In this document: in pieces, positions 17,601 to 27,577 of the stretch
How positions within the stretch are numbered: the stretch's first letter is position 1
Layout of the letters: each line of letters opens with the position of its first letter
Source of the DNA: Burkholderiaceae bacterium
GTDB taxonomy: Bacteria > Pseudomonadota > Gammaproteobacteria > Burkholderiales > Rhodocyclaceae
Direction: 5' to 3'
Assembly: GCA_021738065.1 (NCBI GenBank)
Contig: JAIPCT010000007.1
Location: 1-63,952 of the forward strand
DNA: 63,952 nucleotides
Notes under the pieces: generated by a model
Database searches by the model: none
What the model was told of the DNA's origin: nothing
Seen by the model: only the letters and a program-made list of their open reading frames with translations
Position numbers and translations under genes: made by a program

Positions 17601-18053
17601 TCAGGGAAGAACGCACTCGAGGTTGACCCGCTTCGACGGCACGAACTTGTTCCGCGAGAAGAATTTTTCGAGCGCCATTTCGTCCCAGTTGACCAGGGTG
17701 TACACCTTTTTCACGCCGGCGGCTTTCATGTTCATCATGAACTGGTCGAGCATTTCCGCGGCAACGCCATGCTTCTGGAAATCGGGATGGACACCGATCG
17801 TATCGATGGTCGCGGTTCCGTCGGCAATGCCGAACTCGCCAAAAAACACATAACCCATCATGAAGCCGACCACTTTGCCGTCGATTTCACAAACGATCGA
17901 GGTGTTGATGTTGGCGTTCCTGTTCAGAATGCCGGCAAACTTGCGCTCGTAGTATTCACGGCGCGGCTCTTTTGTCGTCAGTGCGTCAATCGCGACAACC
18001 GCGTCCAGATCCCCTTGCTTGAGGACACGCATTACTCGTTTCTGCTCAGCCAT
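17601..18053 (-). CDS. GNAT-family N-acetyltransferase
   Basis: A 150-residue GNAT protein. The start at 18053 is chosen for its AGGAGAG ribosome site. Longer in-frame starts lack one. Acetyl-CoA binding motif A is seen as IDTIGVHPDFQKHGVAAEML near residue 80, and the C-terminal strand as YTLVNWDEMALEKFFSRN. It is placed within the reductase operon. The target is unknown. Given the site, lysine acetylation of an aromatic CoA ligase or of a reductase subunit is possible, but nothing in the sequence proves it. Confidence 0.8.
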   Translation of the reverse strand: MAEQKRVMRVLKQGDLDAVVAIDALTTKEPRREYYERKFAGILNRNANINTSIVCEIDGKVVGFMMGYVFFGEFGIADGTATIDTIGVHPDFQKHGVAAEMLDQFMMNMKAAGVKKVYTLVNWDEMALEKFFSRNKFVPSKRVNLECVLP

Positions 18054-18104
18054 TGCAACTCTCCTAATAGTTGTCCGCGTCGCCATCCACGGCGCCGCAT
18101 TGAT

Positions 18105-18419
18105 TCAAAACAGTTCGTCTTCGCCTGCCGGTTCGCTGCGTTTGCGCACATAGACCGTGCCATACATGAAGCCCATCTCCTGCCCCGCATCAAAACAGCT
18201 GGTGCAATCTTCGCCATCCGTCTTGAACTCTTCGACGTGGACCTCGAAGCCCATCGTCTTGTAGTTCTGCACGATTTCGGAAAGCCGCGGCTCACCGATG
18301 GTGGTCTGCCTCACCCAGCCGTCCTTGAGCAAGGCGTCCTCGACGCTGACCTCCTTGTGCTGGGCGATCGGGATGACAAACTTCGGGGGTTGCGCCTTGG
18401 GTATCACCGCGCTCACCAT
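18105..18419 (-). CDS. conserved operon protein with CxxC motif, function unknown
   Basis: A 104-residue protein starting MVSAVIPKAQPPKF. The ATG overlaps the ferredoxin stop in ATGGTGA, so translation is coupled. The upstream extension to 18491 lies inside the ferredoxin gene and is not used. The only visible motif is EDCTSCFDAGQEMGFMYG near residue 72. The protein ends in an acidic EDELF tail. It lies between bzdM and the GNAT gene, at the bzdS position if the order in Azoarcus holds. No function can be given. Confidence 0.7.
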   Translation of the reverse strand: MVSAVIPKAQPPKFVIPIAQHKEVSVEDALLKDGWVRQTTIGEPRLSEIVQNYKTMGFEVHVEEFKTDGEDCTSCFDAGQEMGFMYGTVYVRKRSEPAGEDELF

Positions 18420-18697
18420 GAATGCTTGATCGCGCCCGGTGTGCAGGCGGTGATGCAGGGCAAGGTGGTGTAGCCACTGGACGGCTTGCAATCGGCGCAG
18501 TCATAGGACAGGGTGCGACAGTTGGGCTTCTTGATCCAGGCGACCTGATCATCGTAGTCATCCTCGATGATCTCGAACATCTGCTTCGGGCACGCGGTCA
18601 GACAGGCGCGCTCAGCTGCGCAGTCGATGCACTTGTCCGTATCGATGCTGATGTAGTACTCGCCGGAGCCGTCCTTGTAACCGTAGTTGGCGATCAT
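18413..18697 (-). CDS. bzdM: 2[4Fe-4S] ferredoxin of benzoyl-CoA reductase
   Basis: A 94-residue ferredoxin. The first cluster motif is CIDCAAERACLTACP (residues 23-37) and the second is spread over CADCKPSSG and LPCITACTPG near residues 67-87. An 8-residue-type insert between the second-cluster cysteines is typical of Chromatium/Thauera-type ferredoxins, which are very low potential. It supplies electrons to the BzdNOPQ ATPase. Its ribosome site GGGAGG lies inside a mobile repeat, and its ATG overlaps the stop of a 28-codon leader frame. Confidence 0.9.
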   Translation of the reverse strand: MIANYGYKDGSGEYYISIDTDKCIDCAAERACLTACPKQMFEIIEDDYDDQVAWIKKPNCRTLSYDCADCKPSSGYTTLPCITACTPGAIKHSW

Positions 18698-18780
18698 GTG
18701 TTTGCCTCCCGCAGGGCCGCCCCAAGGGAGGCAATCGCCCCCTTGGGGGGCAGCGAACGAATGTGAGCGTGGGGGTCCAT
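18694..18780 (-). CDS. putative leader peptide in a mobile repeat, coupled to bzdM
   Basis: A 28-codon frame starts at 18780 behind AAAGGGAAAAGTT and encodes MDPHAHIRSLPPKGAI and on. It ends in a TGA that overlaps the bzdM ATG (ATGA). The whole frame is made of a GC-rich repeat whose type is common in beta-proteobacteria. It may be translated only by accident, but the coupling geometry is exact. Expression is unknown. Confidence 0.35.
   Translation of the reverse strand: MDPHAHIRSLPPKGAIASLGAALREANT
18702..18780 (-). repeat. beta-proteobacterial GC-rich palindromic repeat upstream of bzdM
   Basis: Two alternative stems share bases. TTGCCTCCC at 18702-18710 pairs with GGGAGGCAA at 18726-18734. 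CCCCAAGGG near 18720-18728 pairs with CCCTTGGGG near 18740-18748. On the mRNA the first stem hides the bzdM ribosome site and the second would free it. The repeat type (ATGGACCCCCACGCTCAC at one end) is familiar from many beta-proteobacterial intergenic regions. Confidence 0.75.
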
Positions 18781-18804
18781 AACTTTTCCCTTTCTGGTCA
18801 AGTT

Positions 18805-18839
18805 CTCATGGCTTCCGGCAGCAGGCCGGACGCCATGAG
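18805..18839 (-). promoter_or_regulatory. stem-loop after bzdQ
   Basis: CTCATGGC at 18805-18812 pairs with GCCATGAG at 18832-18839, with further partial pairing inside. It begins 6 bp after the bzdQ stop and has no U-tract, so it is more likely a processing or stability element than a terminator. Confidence 0.55.
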
Positions 18840-18845
18840 ATGCTA

Positions 18846-19757
18846 TCAGGCAGCAGCAGCGGCGGCTTTCTTCGATGCCAGCGTGTAGCCGAACAATGCC
18901 GCGCCGAGGGCACCCGCGATCTGGCTATCCACCTTGGTTTCCATCGCCTTGATGCCGAGCAGCTTCTCGATGCGCTTGACGACGCCCGGGTTCTTGGCGA
19001 TGCCGCCGGTGATGAAGAAACCTTCCTCGACACCGATCCGCTCCAGCAAGGACACCACGCGCTCGGCCATGGCCTGACAGTAAGCGGCGATTACCTTGTT
19101 CTTGGTATAGCCGGCCTTGAGCAGACCCAATGCCTCTGACTTGGCGAATACGACACAGACCGACGAAACGGCTTCCGGCTCGACATCGACATCGAAGGAC
19201 CGCGGGCCGAGTTCGGCGATCGGAATCTGCATCAGATCGGAAATCACTTCCATGCCGCGACCGGTGCCGGCAGCGCACTTGTCGTTCATCAGAAAGTTGG
19301 TGACCTTGCCTTTTTCGTCGCAATGGATGGCTTTGCAGTCCTGGCCGCCCATGTCGAGAATGGTGCGCACACCATTGCCGCCCATGTAGTTGGCGCCACG
19401 GGCATGGCAGGCGATCTCGGTAATGGCCTTGTCCGCGAACGGCACATTGACACGACCGTAGCCGGTGCCGACCACAAAATGGATGTCTTCCTGCTTCATG
19501 CCGCACTTGTCCATGATGCCGGCCAGCGCGTTGGTGGCCGAATCCGGCGAATTGTTGCCGGTGCGCATGCTGTTGAAACCATACAGCTCGCCGTCGATAA
19601 CCAGCACTGCCTGGGACGACACCGAGCCGACGTCGATACCGCAGGTCACGATCTTGGCGGTCTTCCAGTCTTTCGTCTCATCAACCCAAACGCTTTCCTG
19701 CCAGCGCCAGAATTCCTTCTTCTCGGGGGCAGTGGGGGCATTCACTTCTGCATTCAT
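18846..19757 (-). CDS. bzdQ: benzoyl-CoA reductase ATPase subunit (BzdQ)
   Basis: A 303-residue BadF/BadG/BcrA/BcrD-type ATPase. ASKHA-fold motifs: CGIDVGSVSSQAVLVIDG (phosphate 1) near residue 38, ILDMGGQDCKAIHCDEKG (phosphate 2) near 132, and GGIAKNPGVVKRIEKLLG (adenosine) near 252. Cysteines in MNDKCAAGTGRG and in VSSVCVVFAKSE ligate the [4Fe-4S] cluster shared with BzdP. It couples ATP hydrolysis to electron delivery for ring reduction. Both ATPase subunits are short, unlike the Thauera type where BcrA is about 440 residues, so this is the Azoarcus type. GAGGAGCG precedes the ATG. Confidence 0.93.
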   Translation of the reverse strand: MNAEVNAPTAPEKKEFWRWQESVWVDETKDWKTAKIVTCGIDVGSVSSQAVLVIDGELYGFNSMRTGNNSPDSATNALAGIMDKCGMKQEDIHFVVGTGYGRVNVPFADKAITEIACHARGANYMGGNGVRTILDMGGQDCKAIHCDEKGKVTNFLMNDKCAAGTGRGMEVISDLMQIPIAELGPRSFDVDVEPEAVSSVCVVFAKSEALGLLKAGYTKNKVIAAYCQAMAERVVSLLERIGVEEGFFITGGIAKNPGVVKRIEKLLGIKAMETKVDSQIAGALGAALFGYTLASKKAAAAAA

Positions 19758-19781
19758 TTTTCGCTCCTCTTTCGTAAGGGT

Positions 19782-20591
19782 TCAGTGCTGACGTTCGGCG
19801 GCAATCATCGCGCAACCCAGCGCGCTGATGTACTCCGGCATGTCCGGCAGGGAAATCGTATCGACCCCCATTGCGTTCTTCAGCGAGCTGACGAAGCCGG
19901 CGTTATGCACCATGCCACCAATCAGCACCACCTCGCCCTCGATACCGACGCGGCGAACCATGGCGCAGACGCGGCTGGCAACCGCATCCAGCACGGCCTT
20001 GGCGATGTCGTTCTTGGGCGTCGAGGCGTGAATCAGCGACACCACTTCGGACTCGGCAAACACCGTGCATTGCGCATTCATGGGAATGGTTTTATCGGAC
20101 TGCAGGCTGGCGTCGCCAAACTCCTTGAGCGTCATTTGCAACGCCCGCGACATGGCTTCGGCGAAGGAACCGGCACCTGCCGCGCATTTCTCGTTGCCGG
20201 CAAAGTCAATCGCCTTGCCCTCGGCGTCGGTCTTCATGCCGCGACCTTCCTCGGCACCGACATCGACGACCGTGCGTGCGGCCGGGAACATGAATACCGC
20301 ACCCTTGGCGCCGGAGGTCATTTCGGTCACACCCTCCTTCGCGAAAGCGACCTGGCCACGGCCGGCTCCGGTAGCAAATACTGCCGCGATATCTTCGCGT
20401 TTCAAACCTGCGGCAGCCAGCGCCTCGTCGTAGGCCTTCTCGGCCGAAACGTCCTGATCCAGATCGCCCGGCATCATGATGTGGACTTTTTTCACGCCAT
20501 ACTTGAGCTGCGGCGCGCCGTTTACATCGAGTTCTTCAAGCAGGACCACTTTGACGCTGCGTGAACCCATATCTATTCCAGCGGTAATCAT
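19782..20591 (-). CDS. bzdP: benzoyl-CoA reductase ATPase subunit (BzdP)
   Basis: A 269-residue partner ATPase. Motifs: AGIDMGSRSVKVVLLEE at residue 4, VVDVGAEEGRGMKTDAEG near 108, NEKCAAGAGSFAEAMSRA near 133 and GGMVHNAGFVSSLKNAMG near 225. Cysteines in NEKCAAG and in NAQCTVFAESE are the expected cluster ligands. The usual second-phosphate motif DxGGQD reads DVGAEEG here, which is also seen in this subunit type. It sits 24 bp before bzdQ and 32 bp after bzdO. CAGGAGGAATC is a strong ribosome site. Confidence 0.92.
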   Translation of the reverse strand: MITAGIDMGSRSVKVVLLEELDVNGAPQLKYGVKKVHIMMPGDLDQDVSAEKAYDEALAAAGLKREDIAAVFATGAGRGQVAFAKEGVTEMTSGAKGAVFMFPAARTVVDVGAEEGRGMKTDAEGKAIDFAGNEKCAAGAGSFAEAMSRALQMTLKEFGDASLQSDKTIPMNAQCTVFAESEVVSLIHASTPKNDIAKAVLDAVASRVCAMVRRVGIEGEVVLIGGMVHNAGFVSSLKNAMGVDTISLPDMPEYISALGCAMIAAERQH

Positions 20592-20623
20592 CCTAGATTC
20601 CTCCTGTACGTTTCTTTAACAAA

Positions 20624-21934
20624 TCAGGCAGCTTGACGGCGCAAGCCGAGCTGTTCCATGAAAGCATCGACCCGGGCCTGGGTTCGCGTCTCGTCAAATT
20701 CGCGCTCATCACCCATGTTGCCTTCGAAGGTCATGATCGGCACACCGGCCTTGGCGATGCCGCCGCGGTTTTCCATGATGCCGAGCGAAAGACCTTCGCA
20801 GCCGCGATTCAGGTGCAGCATCACGCCATCGACCTGCCATTCCTTGACGATGCGCAGCATCATCTCGGTTTTCAGGCGCGGATCGAAGAAGTGCTGCCAC
20901 TGCGGCTTGGACAGGTTCCAGTCGGCGTAAAGACGCAGAATCTGGTCGCGGGTGTTCATCTCGATGCCCTTCTCCCAAGGCAAGGAACGACCGCCCCAGC
21001 TGCCATCCGGCTTGTCTTCCCAGATACCTTCGAGGGCAAAGGTGTAGAGCGAACCGATCGACACCGCACCGTAGGTTTCAAGGTAGCGGAAGATCTTGAG
21101 GAAGGACCAGGGCGGCTGCGTGTCGGACATCATGCGGCACTTCTCGTTCGGCACCGCCGCGATGCCGCGGGCAACGCGATCCTTGACTTCTTCGTAGAGC
21201 TCGTCGTAGAAGTCGGCGCACCACTGCGAGGACTTCGACAGCGTCGCCAGCACATACAGCGAGTACATGGTCTTTTCGTCGAGCGGTGCCGGCTTGACCT
21301 TGTTCAGGGCGCAAATGTCGGCCCAACGACTGGTCGAGCGCATTTCGTTCTTGACCGCCTTGAGGAACTTCTCGTCGTCGAAGGTGCGGCCGGTCGACTT
21401 CTCGAGAAACTCGATACCATCGTGCAACTGGTTGGTGACGTAGTCGAGGCGCGCTGCGTTCATGTCCTTGTAGGGACCGACACCGACGTCCACATAGAAC
21501 TGCGGAATCTGCTCTTCCTTGGCGACGTGCTGGTACCACTTCGAGTGCGAGCAGCAGATCTGCGTCTGGAAAATGAAGTCTGCCTTGGGGAATTTGCCGC
21601 CGTACAGGTACTTGTCGAGGTGCATGCCACCCCAGTAGATGCGCATGTAGGAGCAGAGGTCGCGGGCAAAACCGACCGACTCGGCGGCATCCATGCATTC
21701 CTTGGCAAACTTCGGGTCGTGCGCAACGGCCGCCGCGTAGGGCTCGCCGGTCAGCGAAAAGACGTCATCGCCCAGGCCTGCCGGCAGTGCGTCCAGCGCC
21801 CAGGCCGAACCGGACCAGCGCAGGCCGCCCTTGTCCTTGGCTTCGGCGTAATTCTTGTAGTACTGCTCGCGCAGCTGCTTGGCCTTGCCCCACAGCTTGA
21901 GGGATTCGGTCGGATACTTGTTTGGTGCGTTCAT
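20624..21934 (-). CDS. bzdO: benzoyl-CoA reductase catalytic subunit (BzdO)
   Basis: A 436-residue HgdB/BcrB-like subunit. The second of two adjacent ATGs (21934) is preferred because GGGAG is then 6 bases away. Cysteines likely to bind the catalytic [4Fe-4S] clusters are in [12 protein letters not shown] near residue 125 and [17 protein letters not shown] near 380. With BzdN it binds benzoyl-CoA and carries out the ATP-driven two-electron reduction to the 1,5-diene. It lies 14 bp behind bzdN. Confidence 0.93.
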   Translation of the reverse strand: MNAPNKYPTESLKLWGKAKQLREQYYKNYAEAKDKGGLRWSGSAWALDALPAGLGDDVFSLTGEPYAAAVAHDPKFAKECMDAAESVGFARDLCSYMRIYWGGMHLDKYLYGGKFPKADFIFQTQICCSHSKWYQHVAKEEQIPQFYVDVGVGPYKDMNAARLDYVTNQLHDGIEFLEKSTGRTFDDEKFLKAVKNEMRSTSRWADICALNKVKPAPLDEKTMYSLYVLATLSKSSQWCADFYDELYEEVKDRVARGIAAVPNEKCRMMSDTQPPWSFLKIFRYLETYGAVSIGSLYTFALEGIWEDKPDGSWGGRSLPWEKGIEMNTRDQILRLYADWNLSKPQWQHFFDPRLKTEMMLRIVKEWQVDGVMLHLNRGCEGLSLGIMENRGGIAKAGVPIMTFEGNMGDEREFDETRTQARVDAFMEQLGLRRQAA

Positions 21935-21951
21935 CATGCTCTCCCGTCTGA

Positions 21952-23091
21952 TTAGAACAGCTCTTCGTCGCTCATCGTCTCGAGGAATGCCTCGATACGG
22001 ATGCGGAAGGGGCCGATGGGGTTGGTAATGTCGAATTCCAGGAACAGCGTAGGAATGCCGTTGTCCTCAAGATGCTTTTTCAGGTCCGGATAGTCGCCTT
22101 CGTGCGGGTCGCAGAACTTCTGCTGCAGGAAGATGGCGGCACGGGCGTTGTACTCCTTGGCCAGGCCGAGCACATGATCGTAGCGGGTGTGAACCGGGTA
22201 ATCCTTGGTCGGGCAGGCCGGGCGGTCGCAGTAGCGTTCGGCGATGGCCTTGATCACATCATCTTCGGGCTTCGACTGATTCCAGAAGTAGCGGGTACCG
22301 GAACACTGGTCGTCGATCACGATCGTCGATCCGACGGACTCGACCATGGCCATGAATGCCAGATCGTCGTTCTCGGAACCGATGGTCATGAAACGCACGC
22401 CTTCGGGGCGATTCAATTTGCGGTTAGGTAGCGCGGCGAGCACCTTCTTGAGCATCTCGTTGTGCTCGCGCTTGTCGACGAACTGCGCGGTGATCGAAGC
22501 GTAAAGGGCTTCACAGCCGGTTATCTGGGGATTCTCCGCTTTGCGGAACTCGAACAACTCGCGCAACAGGCGACGGTTTTCGTCGACCACGGCCAGCGCC
22601 TCACGCAGCATCTCGTCCGTCAGTTCCTTGCCGGTCAAAGCCTGCAGGAATACGCGGAACGCCTGAATCTCCGCATAGTGCGCCTTGCGCGCATGCGGCG
22701 ACTGCACTTCGTTCGGCATCGGCACAAAGTAGTCCCATTCCACGGTCGGCACATTGCCGCGCCAGGAACTGAAGGTTTGCCGATATTGAATGCAGGACTG
22801 CGTCAGGGTCACGCCCTGACAGTAATCGTAGCGACCGAGCAGGCCCTGGGCCAGGGAATCACGACAGAACGGGCAGAACATGCCGAAAATATGCGGCTCG
22901 GTCACATTTTGCGGCTCATGCGCACCAAGCACGCGCACCGGGAGCATTCCAGCGGCGATCAGCAGTTCCTCGGCCGTATAGGTGCACATCGTTGCCACAA
23001 CCTGACCACCTGTGCGGGCTTTCCAATCACGCGCATAGTCGTGGCGCTTCTCATACCAGTTCTGAAACTGGTCGAACAAACCATCAGCCAT
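21952..23091 (-). CDS. bzdN: benzoyl-CoA reductase catalytic subunit (BzdN)
   Basis: A 379-residue HgdB/BcrC-like subunit and first gene of the operon. The start at 23091 ([19 protein letters not shown]) has an AAGGAGG site. The longer in-frame start would run through the promoter region. Cluster cysteines are likely in [14 protein letters not shown] near residue 70, [12 protein letters not shown] near 91 and [14 protein letters not shown] near 320. It pairs with BzdO as the catalytic heterodimer. The promoter TTGACT-17-CATAAT and TGCA elements lie just upstream (23184-23239). Confidence 0.93.
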   Translation of the reverse strand: MADGLFDQFQNWYEKRHDYARDWKARTGGQVVATMCTYTAEELLIAAGMLPVRVLGAHEPQNVTEPHIFGMFCPFCRDSLAQGLLGRYDYCQGVTLTQSCIQYRQTFSSWRGNVPTVEWDYFVPMPNEVQSPHARKAHYAEIQAFRVFLQALTGKELTDEMLREALAVVDENRRLLRELFEFRKAENPQITGCEALYASITAQFVDKREHNEMLKKVLAALPNRKLNRPEGVRFMTIGSENDDLAFMAMVESVGSTIVIDDQCSGTRYFWNQSKPEDDVIKAIAERYCDRPACPTKDYPVHTRYDHVLGLAKEYNARAAIFLQQKFCDPHEGDYPDLKKHLEDNGIPTLFLEFDITNPIGPFRIRIEAFLETMSDEELF

Positions 23092-23183
23092 TAGTGCCTC
23101 CTTAGTTGCTATCCGTCGCACCTGGTTGCTCCGGATGCGGCATTCGTTAGACTCGGAACTATTGTTCCATCGATGAACCAAAC

Positions 23184-23239
23184 TGCATTGCTGGACGAAT
23201 TATGATTCAACAAAACCCTGCAGTCAATAGTCTTATGCA
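23184..23239 (-). promoter_or_regulatory. bzdN promoter with BzdR-type TGCA operators
   Basis: On the minus strand -35 TTGACT (23227-23222), a 17-bp spacer and -10 CATAAT (23204-23199) form a good sigma-70 promoter about 100 bp before the bzdN start. TGCA occurs at 23184-23187, 23219-23222 and 23236-23239: near the start point, in the -35 and just upstream. BzdR of Azoarcus is known to recognise TGCA repeats around its target promoter. Confidence 0.7.
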
Positions 23240-23336
23240 GTATTTTTCCACAGCAGAACTATTATTTATTTCTGTTGTTATTCATTTAGTTACGGATTTT
23301 TTTTGTTTATTTTCCATTAAATATAAAATATTTTTG

Positions 23337-23371
23337 TTGACCTGGATCAAACATAGGCAATATAGTGCACA
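23337..23371 (+). promoter_or_regulatory. putative regulator/box promoter with FNR-like box
   Basis: TTGACC at 23337-23342, an 18-bp spacer and TATAGT at 23361-23366 form a plausible promoter for the regulator and box genes. The 14-mer TTGACCTGGATCAA (23337-23350) matches the FNR/CRP-family consensus TTGAT-N4-ATCAA except at one position and covers the -35. TGCA at 23366-23369 lies directly after the -10. The rest of the 335-bp divergent region is AT-rich with no gene. Confidence 0.55.
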
Positions 23372-23426
23372 CACGTATTCGGCATTCATCCAGCATTCAT
23401 CCAGTCATTTTTCTGGTACGCAAAAA

Positions 23427-24323
23427 ATGGAATCAGGCGAAATCACAGAAACTACAGACCGTTCGCGCTTGGTCGACGAAGCGGCCGATGCTGAATTCAT
23501 TCAAGCATTGGGCTTCCGCGTTCGCGAATCCCGGGCGCAGCGCGGGATGTCGCGCAAAATCCTGGCGTTGAGTTCGGATGTTTCAGAGCGTTATCTCGCG
23601 CAGGTGGAAAGCGGAGAAACCAATCCATCGATCATGGTGTTGCGTCATGTTGCCCATGCGCTCGGTATATCGCTGGTCGAACTCCTGGAACCACGGCACA
23701 ACTCGCCCGAGCATCGATTGATCTCCCGTTTCCTCGAGCAACTCCAGCCGAACCGTCTGGAGGAAGCCTTGCTGCGACTGATGCGAGACTTTGGCAACGA
23801 AGATGCCATACGCAGAAAACGCATTGCGCTGGTCGGCCTGCGCGGTGCCGGGAAATCGACTCTCGGGCGCGCGCTGGCAAATGAACTGTCCCTGCCCTTC
23901 GTTGAACTCAACAACGCAATCGAGGCCGAAGCCGGCATGAGCCTCAACGAGGTATTCATGCTCTATGGTCAGCCGGGCTTTCGTCGTCTTGAGCGGCGCT
24001 GCCTGGAAAACTTCATCGCCGAACATGAAAGCGCCGTCATCACTGTTGGCGGAGGGATTGTTTCCGAAGCGGAAACCTTCAACCTGCTGCTGATGAACTG
24101 TTTCACCGTCTGGGTCAAGGCAACCCCGGAAGAACATATGTCGCGCGTTGTCGCCCAGGGCGACTTGCGCCCCATGGAGGGCAATACCGAGGCGATGGAA
24201 GACATGCGCCGCATTCTCGTAGCGCGTGAGCCTCTGTATACGAAAGCCGACTTCACCCTGGACACCACCGGTCGCCGACCAGAAGATTGCTTGAAGCAAC
24301 TGCATCAAGTTGTCACCGCATAA
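23427..24323 (+). CDS. bzdR: HTH / shikimate-kinase-like regulator of benzoyl-CoA metabolism (BzdR/BoxR)
   Basis: A 298-residue regulator. Residues about 24-80 form an XRE-type helix-turn-helix (FRVRESRAQRGMSRKILA, then SERYLAQVESGETNPS). A linker follows, and from about 130 on there is a shikimate-kinase-like domain with P-loop GLRGAGKSTLG. This fusion and the length are those of BzdR/BoxR, which repress their promoters until benzoyl-CoA binds the kinase-like domain. The ATG at 23427 is chosen because a longer frame would run into the AT-rich promoter. It is divergent from bzdN and 27 bp before boxC, so the name BoxR would be equally fitting. No second copy is in the window. The ribosome site is weak. 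Confidence 0.88.
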   Translation: MESGEITETTDRSRLVDEAADAEFIQALGFRVRESRAQRGMSRKILALSSDVSERYLAQVESGETNPSIMVLRHVAHALGISLVELLEPRHNSPEHRLISRFLEQLQPNRLEEALLRLMRDFGNEDAIRRKRIALVGLRGAGKSTLGRALANELSLPFVELNNAIEAEAGMSLNEVFMLYGQPGFRRLERRCLENFIAEHESAVITVGGGIVSEAETFNLLLMNCFTVWVKATPEEHMSRVVAQGDLRPMEGNTEAMEDMRRILVAREPLYTKADFTLDTTGRRPEDCLKQLHQVVTA

Positions 24324-24350
24324 CCCAAACATCCCATAACGGAGAAGCCA

Positions 24351-26021
24351 ATGACTTATCCCGAAGCCCCCCCACAGACCATCATCTATGACCGACACCC
24401 CGATCAGTACAAGCACTGGCGCCTGACGTGCGCCGGACCTGTGGCCACGCTCCATCTGGATATCAACGAAGACGCGGGAATCAAGCCGGGGTACAAGCTC
24501 AAGCTCAATTCCTACGATCTGGGCGTCGATATCGAGTTTCACGATGCCTTGCAGCGCATCCGCTTCGAGCATCCCGAGGTCCGCAGCGTGGTCATCACCT
24601 CCGGCCGCGAACGAATCTTCTGCTCCGGTGCCAATATCTTCATGCTGGGACTCTCGACCCATGCATGGAAAGTCAATTTCTGCAAATTCACCAACGAAAC
24701 GCGCAACGGCATTGAAGATTCAAGCCGCCATTCCGGCCTGAAATTCATCGCTGCCTGCAATGGCACCACGGCGGGAGGCGGCTACGAAATGGCGCTGGCT
24801 TGCGATGAGATCATTCTGGTCGACGACCGCTCATCCGCCGTCAGCCTTCCCGAGGTTCCCTTGCTGGGCGTCTTGCCGGGTACCGGCGGCCTCACGCGCG
24901 TCACAGACAAACGCCGCGTGCGGCGCGATCACGCCGACATCTTTTGCACCCTGACCGAAGGCATACGTGCGCAACGTGCCAAGGAATGGCGGCTTATCGA
25001 CGATTTTGCCAAGCCTCAGCAATTTGCCGAAAAAGTCCAGCAGCGGGCCGAGCAGCTCGCCGAACAGAGTGATCGTCCGCAGGACGGCAAGGGCGTAGCC
25101 CTGACACCGATCAAGCGCGGCATTGATGACGCCGGATATCACTACGAAACCGTCGATGTGACGATTGACCGCAATGCACGACAGGCAACGCTCGCCATTG
25201 CCGCGCCAGCTGCCAAAGCCGCGGATGACATCGATTCGATCCTTGCCGCCGGCGCGGACTGGTGGCCACTCAAGATGGCACGGGAACTCGACGATGCCAT
25301 ACTGATGCTGCGCACCAACGATCTGGAAATCGGCACCTGGATTCTGAAGACCAGCGGCGATGCACAGCACCTGCTTGCCGTTGACGCTACGCTGGCAAAA
25401 CACCGGCAGCATTGGTTCGTACGCGAAGTGATCGGCATGCTGCGCAGGACTTTGGCGCGCCTCGATGTCACTTCGCGCACTCTGATAGCACTGGTCGATC
25501 AGGGCAGCTGTTTTGCCGGCACCCTGGCAGAGCTGCTGCTGGCCGCGGACCGCAGCTATATGCTTGCCCTGCCCGACTCACCGGATCAGGAAGCCAAAAT
25601 CACACTGACCGAAATGAATTTCGGCAGCTATCCCATGGTCAATGGGCGTTACCGGATCGCCGCACGCTTCTACGACGAGGAGGGACCGATTGCAGCCGCC
25701 AAAGCCTCCGCCGGCAAGGCTCTCGGCGCGGTCGATGCGTCGGCACTGGGCCTGGTCACGGCCACACCGGATGACCTGGACTGGGACGACGAAATCCGCA
25801 TCGTTCTTGAAGAGCGCGCCAGCCTCTCACCCGACGCGCTGACCGCGATGGAAGCCAATCTTCGCTTCGGTCCCGGTGAAACCATGGAAACCCGCGTTTT
25901 CGGCCGGCTCTCAGCCTGGCAGAACTGGATTTTCATTCGCCCCAACGCCGTCGGCGAAACCGGCGCGCTGAAGGTTTTCGGCAGCGGCAACAAGGCAATT
26001 TTCAACCGGGAACGCGTCTGA
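24351..26021 (+). CDS. boxC: 2,3-epoxybenzoyl-CoA dihydrolase (BoxC)
   Basis: A 556-residue enzyme made of two crotonase-like halves. It opens and deformylates the 2,3-epoxide of benzoyl-CoA to 3,4-didehydroadipyl-CoA semialdehyde and formate. Seen: RIFCSGANIFMLGLSTHAWK near residue 87 and CNGTTAGGGYEMALACDEI near residue 136. The family length is about 550. GGAGAAGCCA ribosome site. It is the first structural gene of the box operon and is transcribed with the regulator. Confidence 0.94.
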   Translation: MTYPEAPPQTIIYDRHPDQYKHWRLTCAGPVATLHLDINEDAGIKPGYKLKLNSYDLGVDIEFHDALQRIRFEHPEVRSVVITSGRERIFCSGANIFMLGLSTHAWKVNFCKFTNETRNGIEDSSRHSGLKFIAACNGTTAGGGYEMALACDEIILVDDRSSAVSLPEVPLLGVLPGTGGLTRVTDKRRVRRDHADIFCTLTEGIRAQRAKEWRLIDDFAKPQQFAEKVQQRAEQLAEQSDRPQDGKGVALTPIKRGIDDAGYHYETVDVTIDRNARQATLAIAAPAAKAADDIDSILAAGADWWPLKMARELDDAILMLRTNDLEIGTWILKTSGDAQHLLAVDATLAKHRQHWFVREVIGMLRRTLARLDVTSRTLIALVDQGSCFAGTLAELLLAADRSYMLALPDSPDQEAKITLTEMNFGSYPMVNGRYRIAARFYDEEGPIAAAKASAGKALGAVDASALGLVTATPDDLDWDDEIRIVLEERASLSPDALTAMEANLRFGPGETMETRVFGRLSAWQNWIFIRPNAVGETGALKVFGSGNKAIFNRERV

Positions 26022-26069
26022 CGCGCTTCCCTAAAAAAGAATGCACCCCCATCCCGACAGGAGAATGCA

Positions 26070-27494
<1,425 letters not shown>

Positions 27495-27501
27495 ACAAAA
27501 C

Positions 27502-27562
27502 CATTTGCCGCGGAGTTCGCAGAGAAAATCGAATCTGAGTTCTCTCCATTTCCTCCGTGGCA
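27502..27562. repeat. imperfect palindrome between boxB and boxA
   Basis: TTTGCCGCGGAGTTCGCAGA at 27502-27521 (running to 27524) pairs imperfectly with 27538-27562. The arms resemble the CCACAGAG/CCACGGCG families in the bzd and pad operons. Confidence 0.6.
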
Positions 27563-27577
27563 AACAGAGAGGTTTTC

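Noticed and set aside
18702-18780. A riboswitch before bzdM
   Set aside because: The stems are explained by a dispersed GC-rich repeat, and no known aptamer pattern is visible. A simple translation-coupled leader is kept as the hypothesis.
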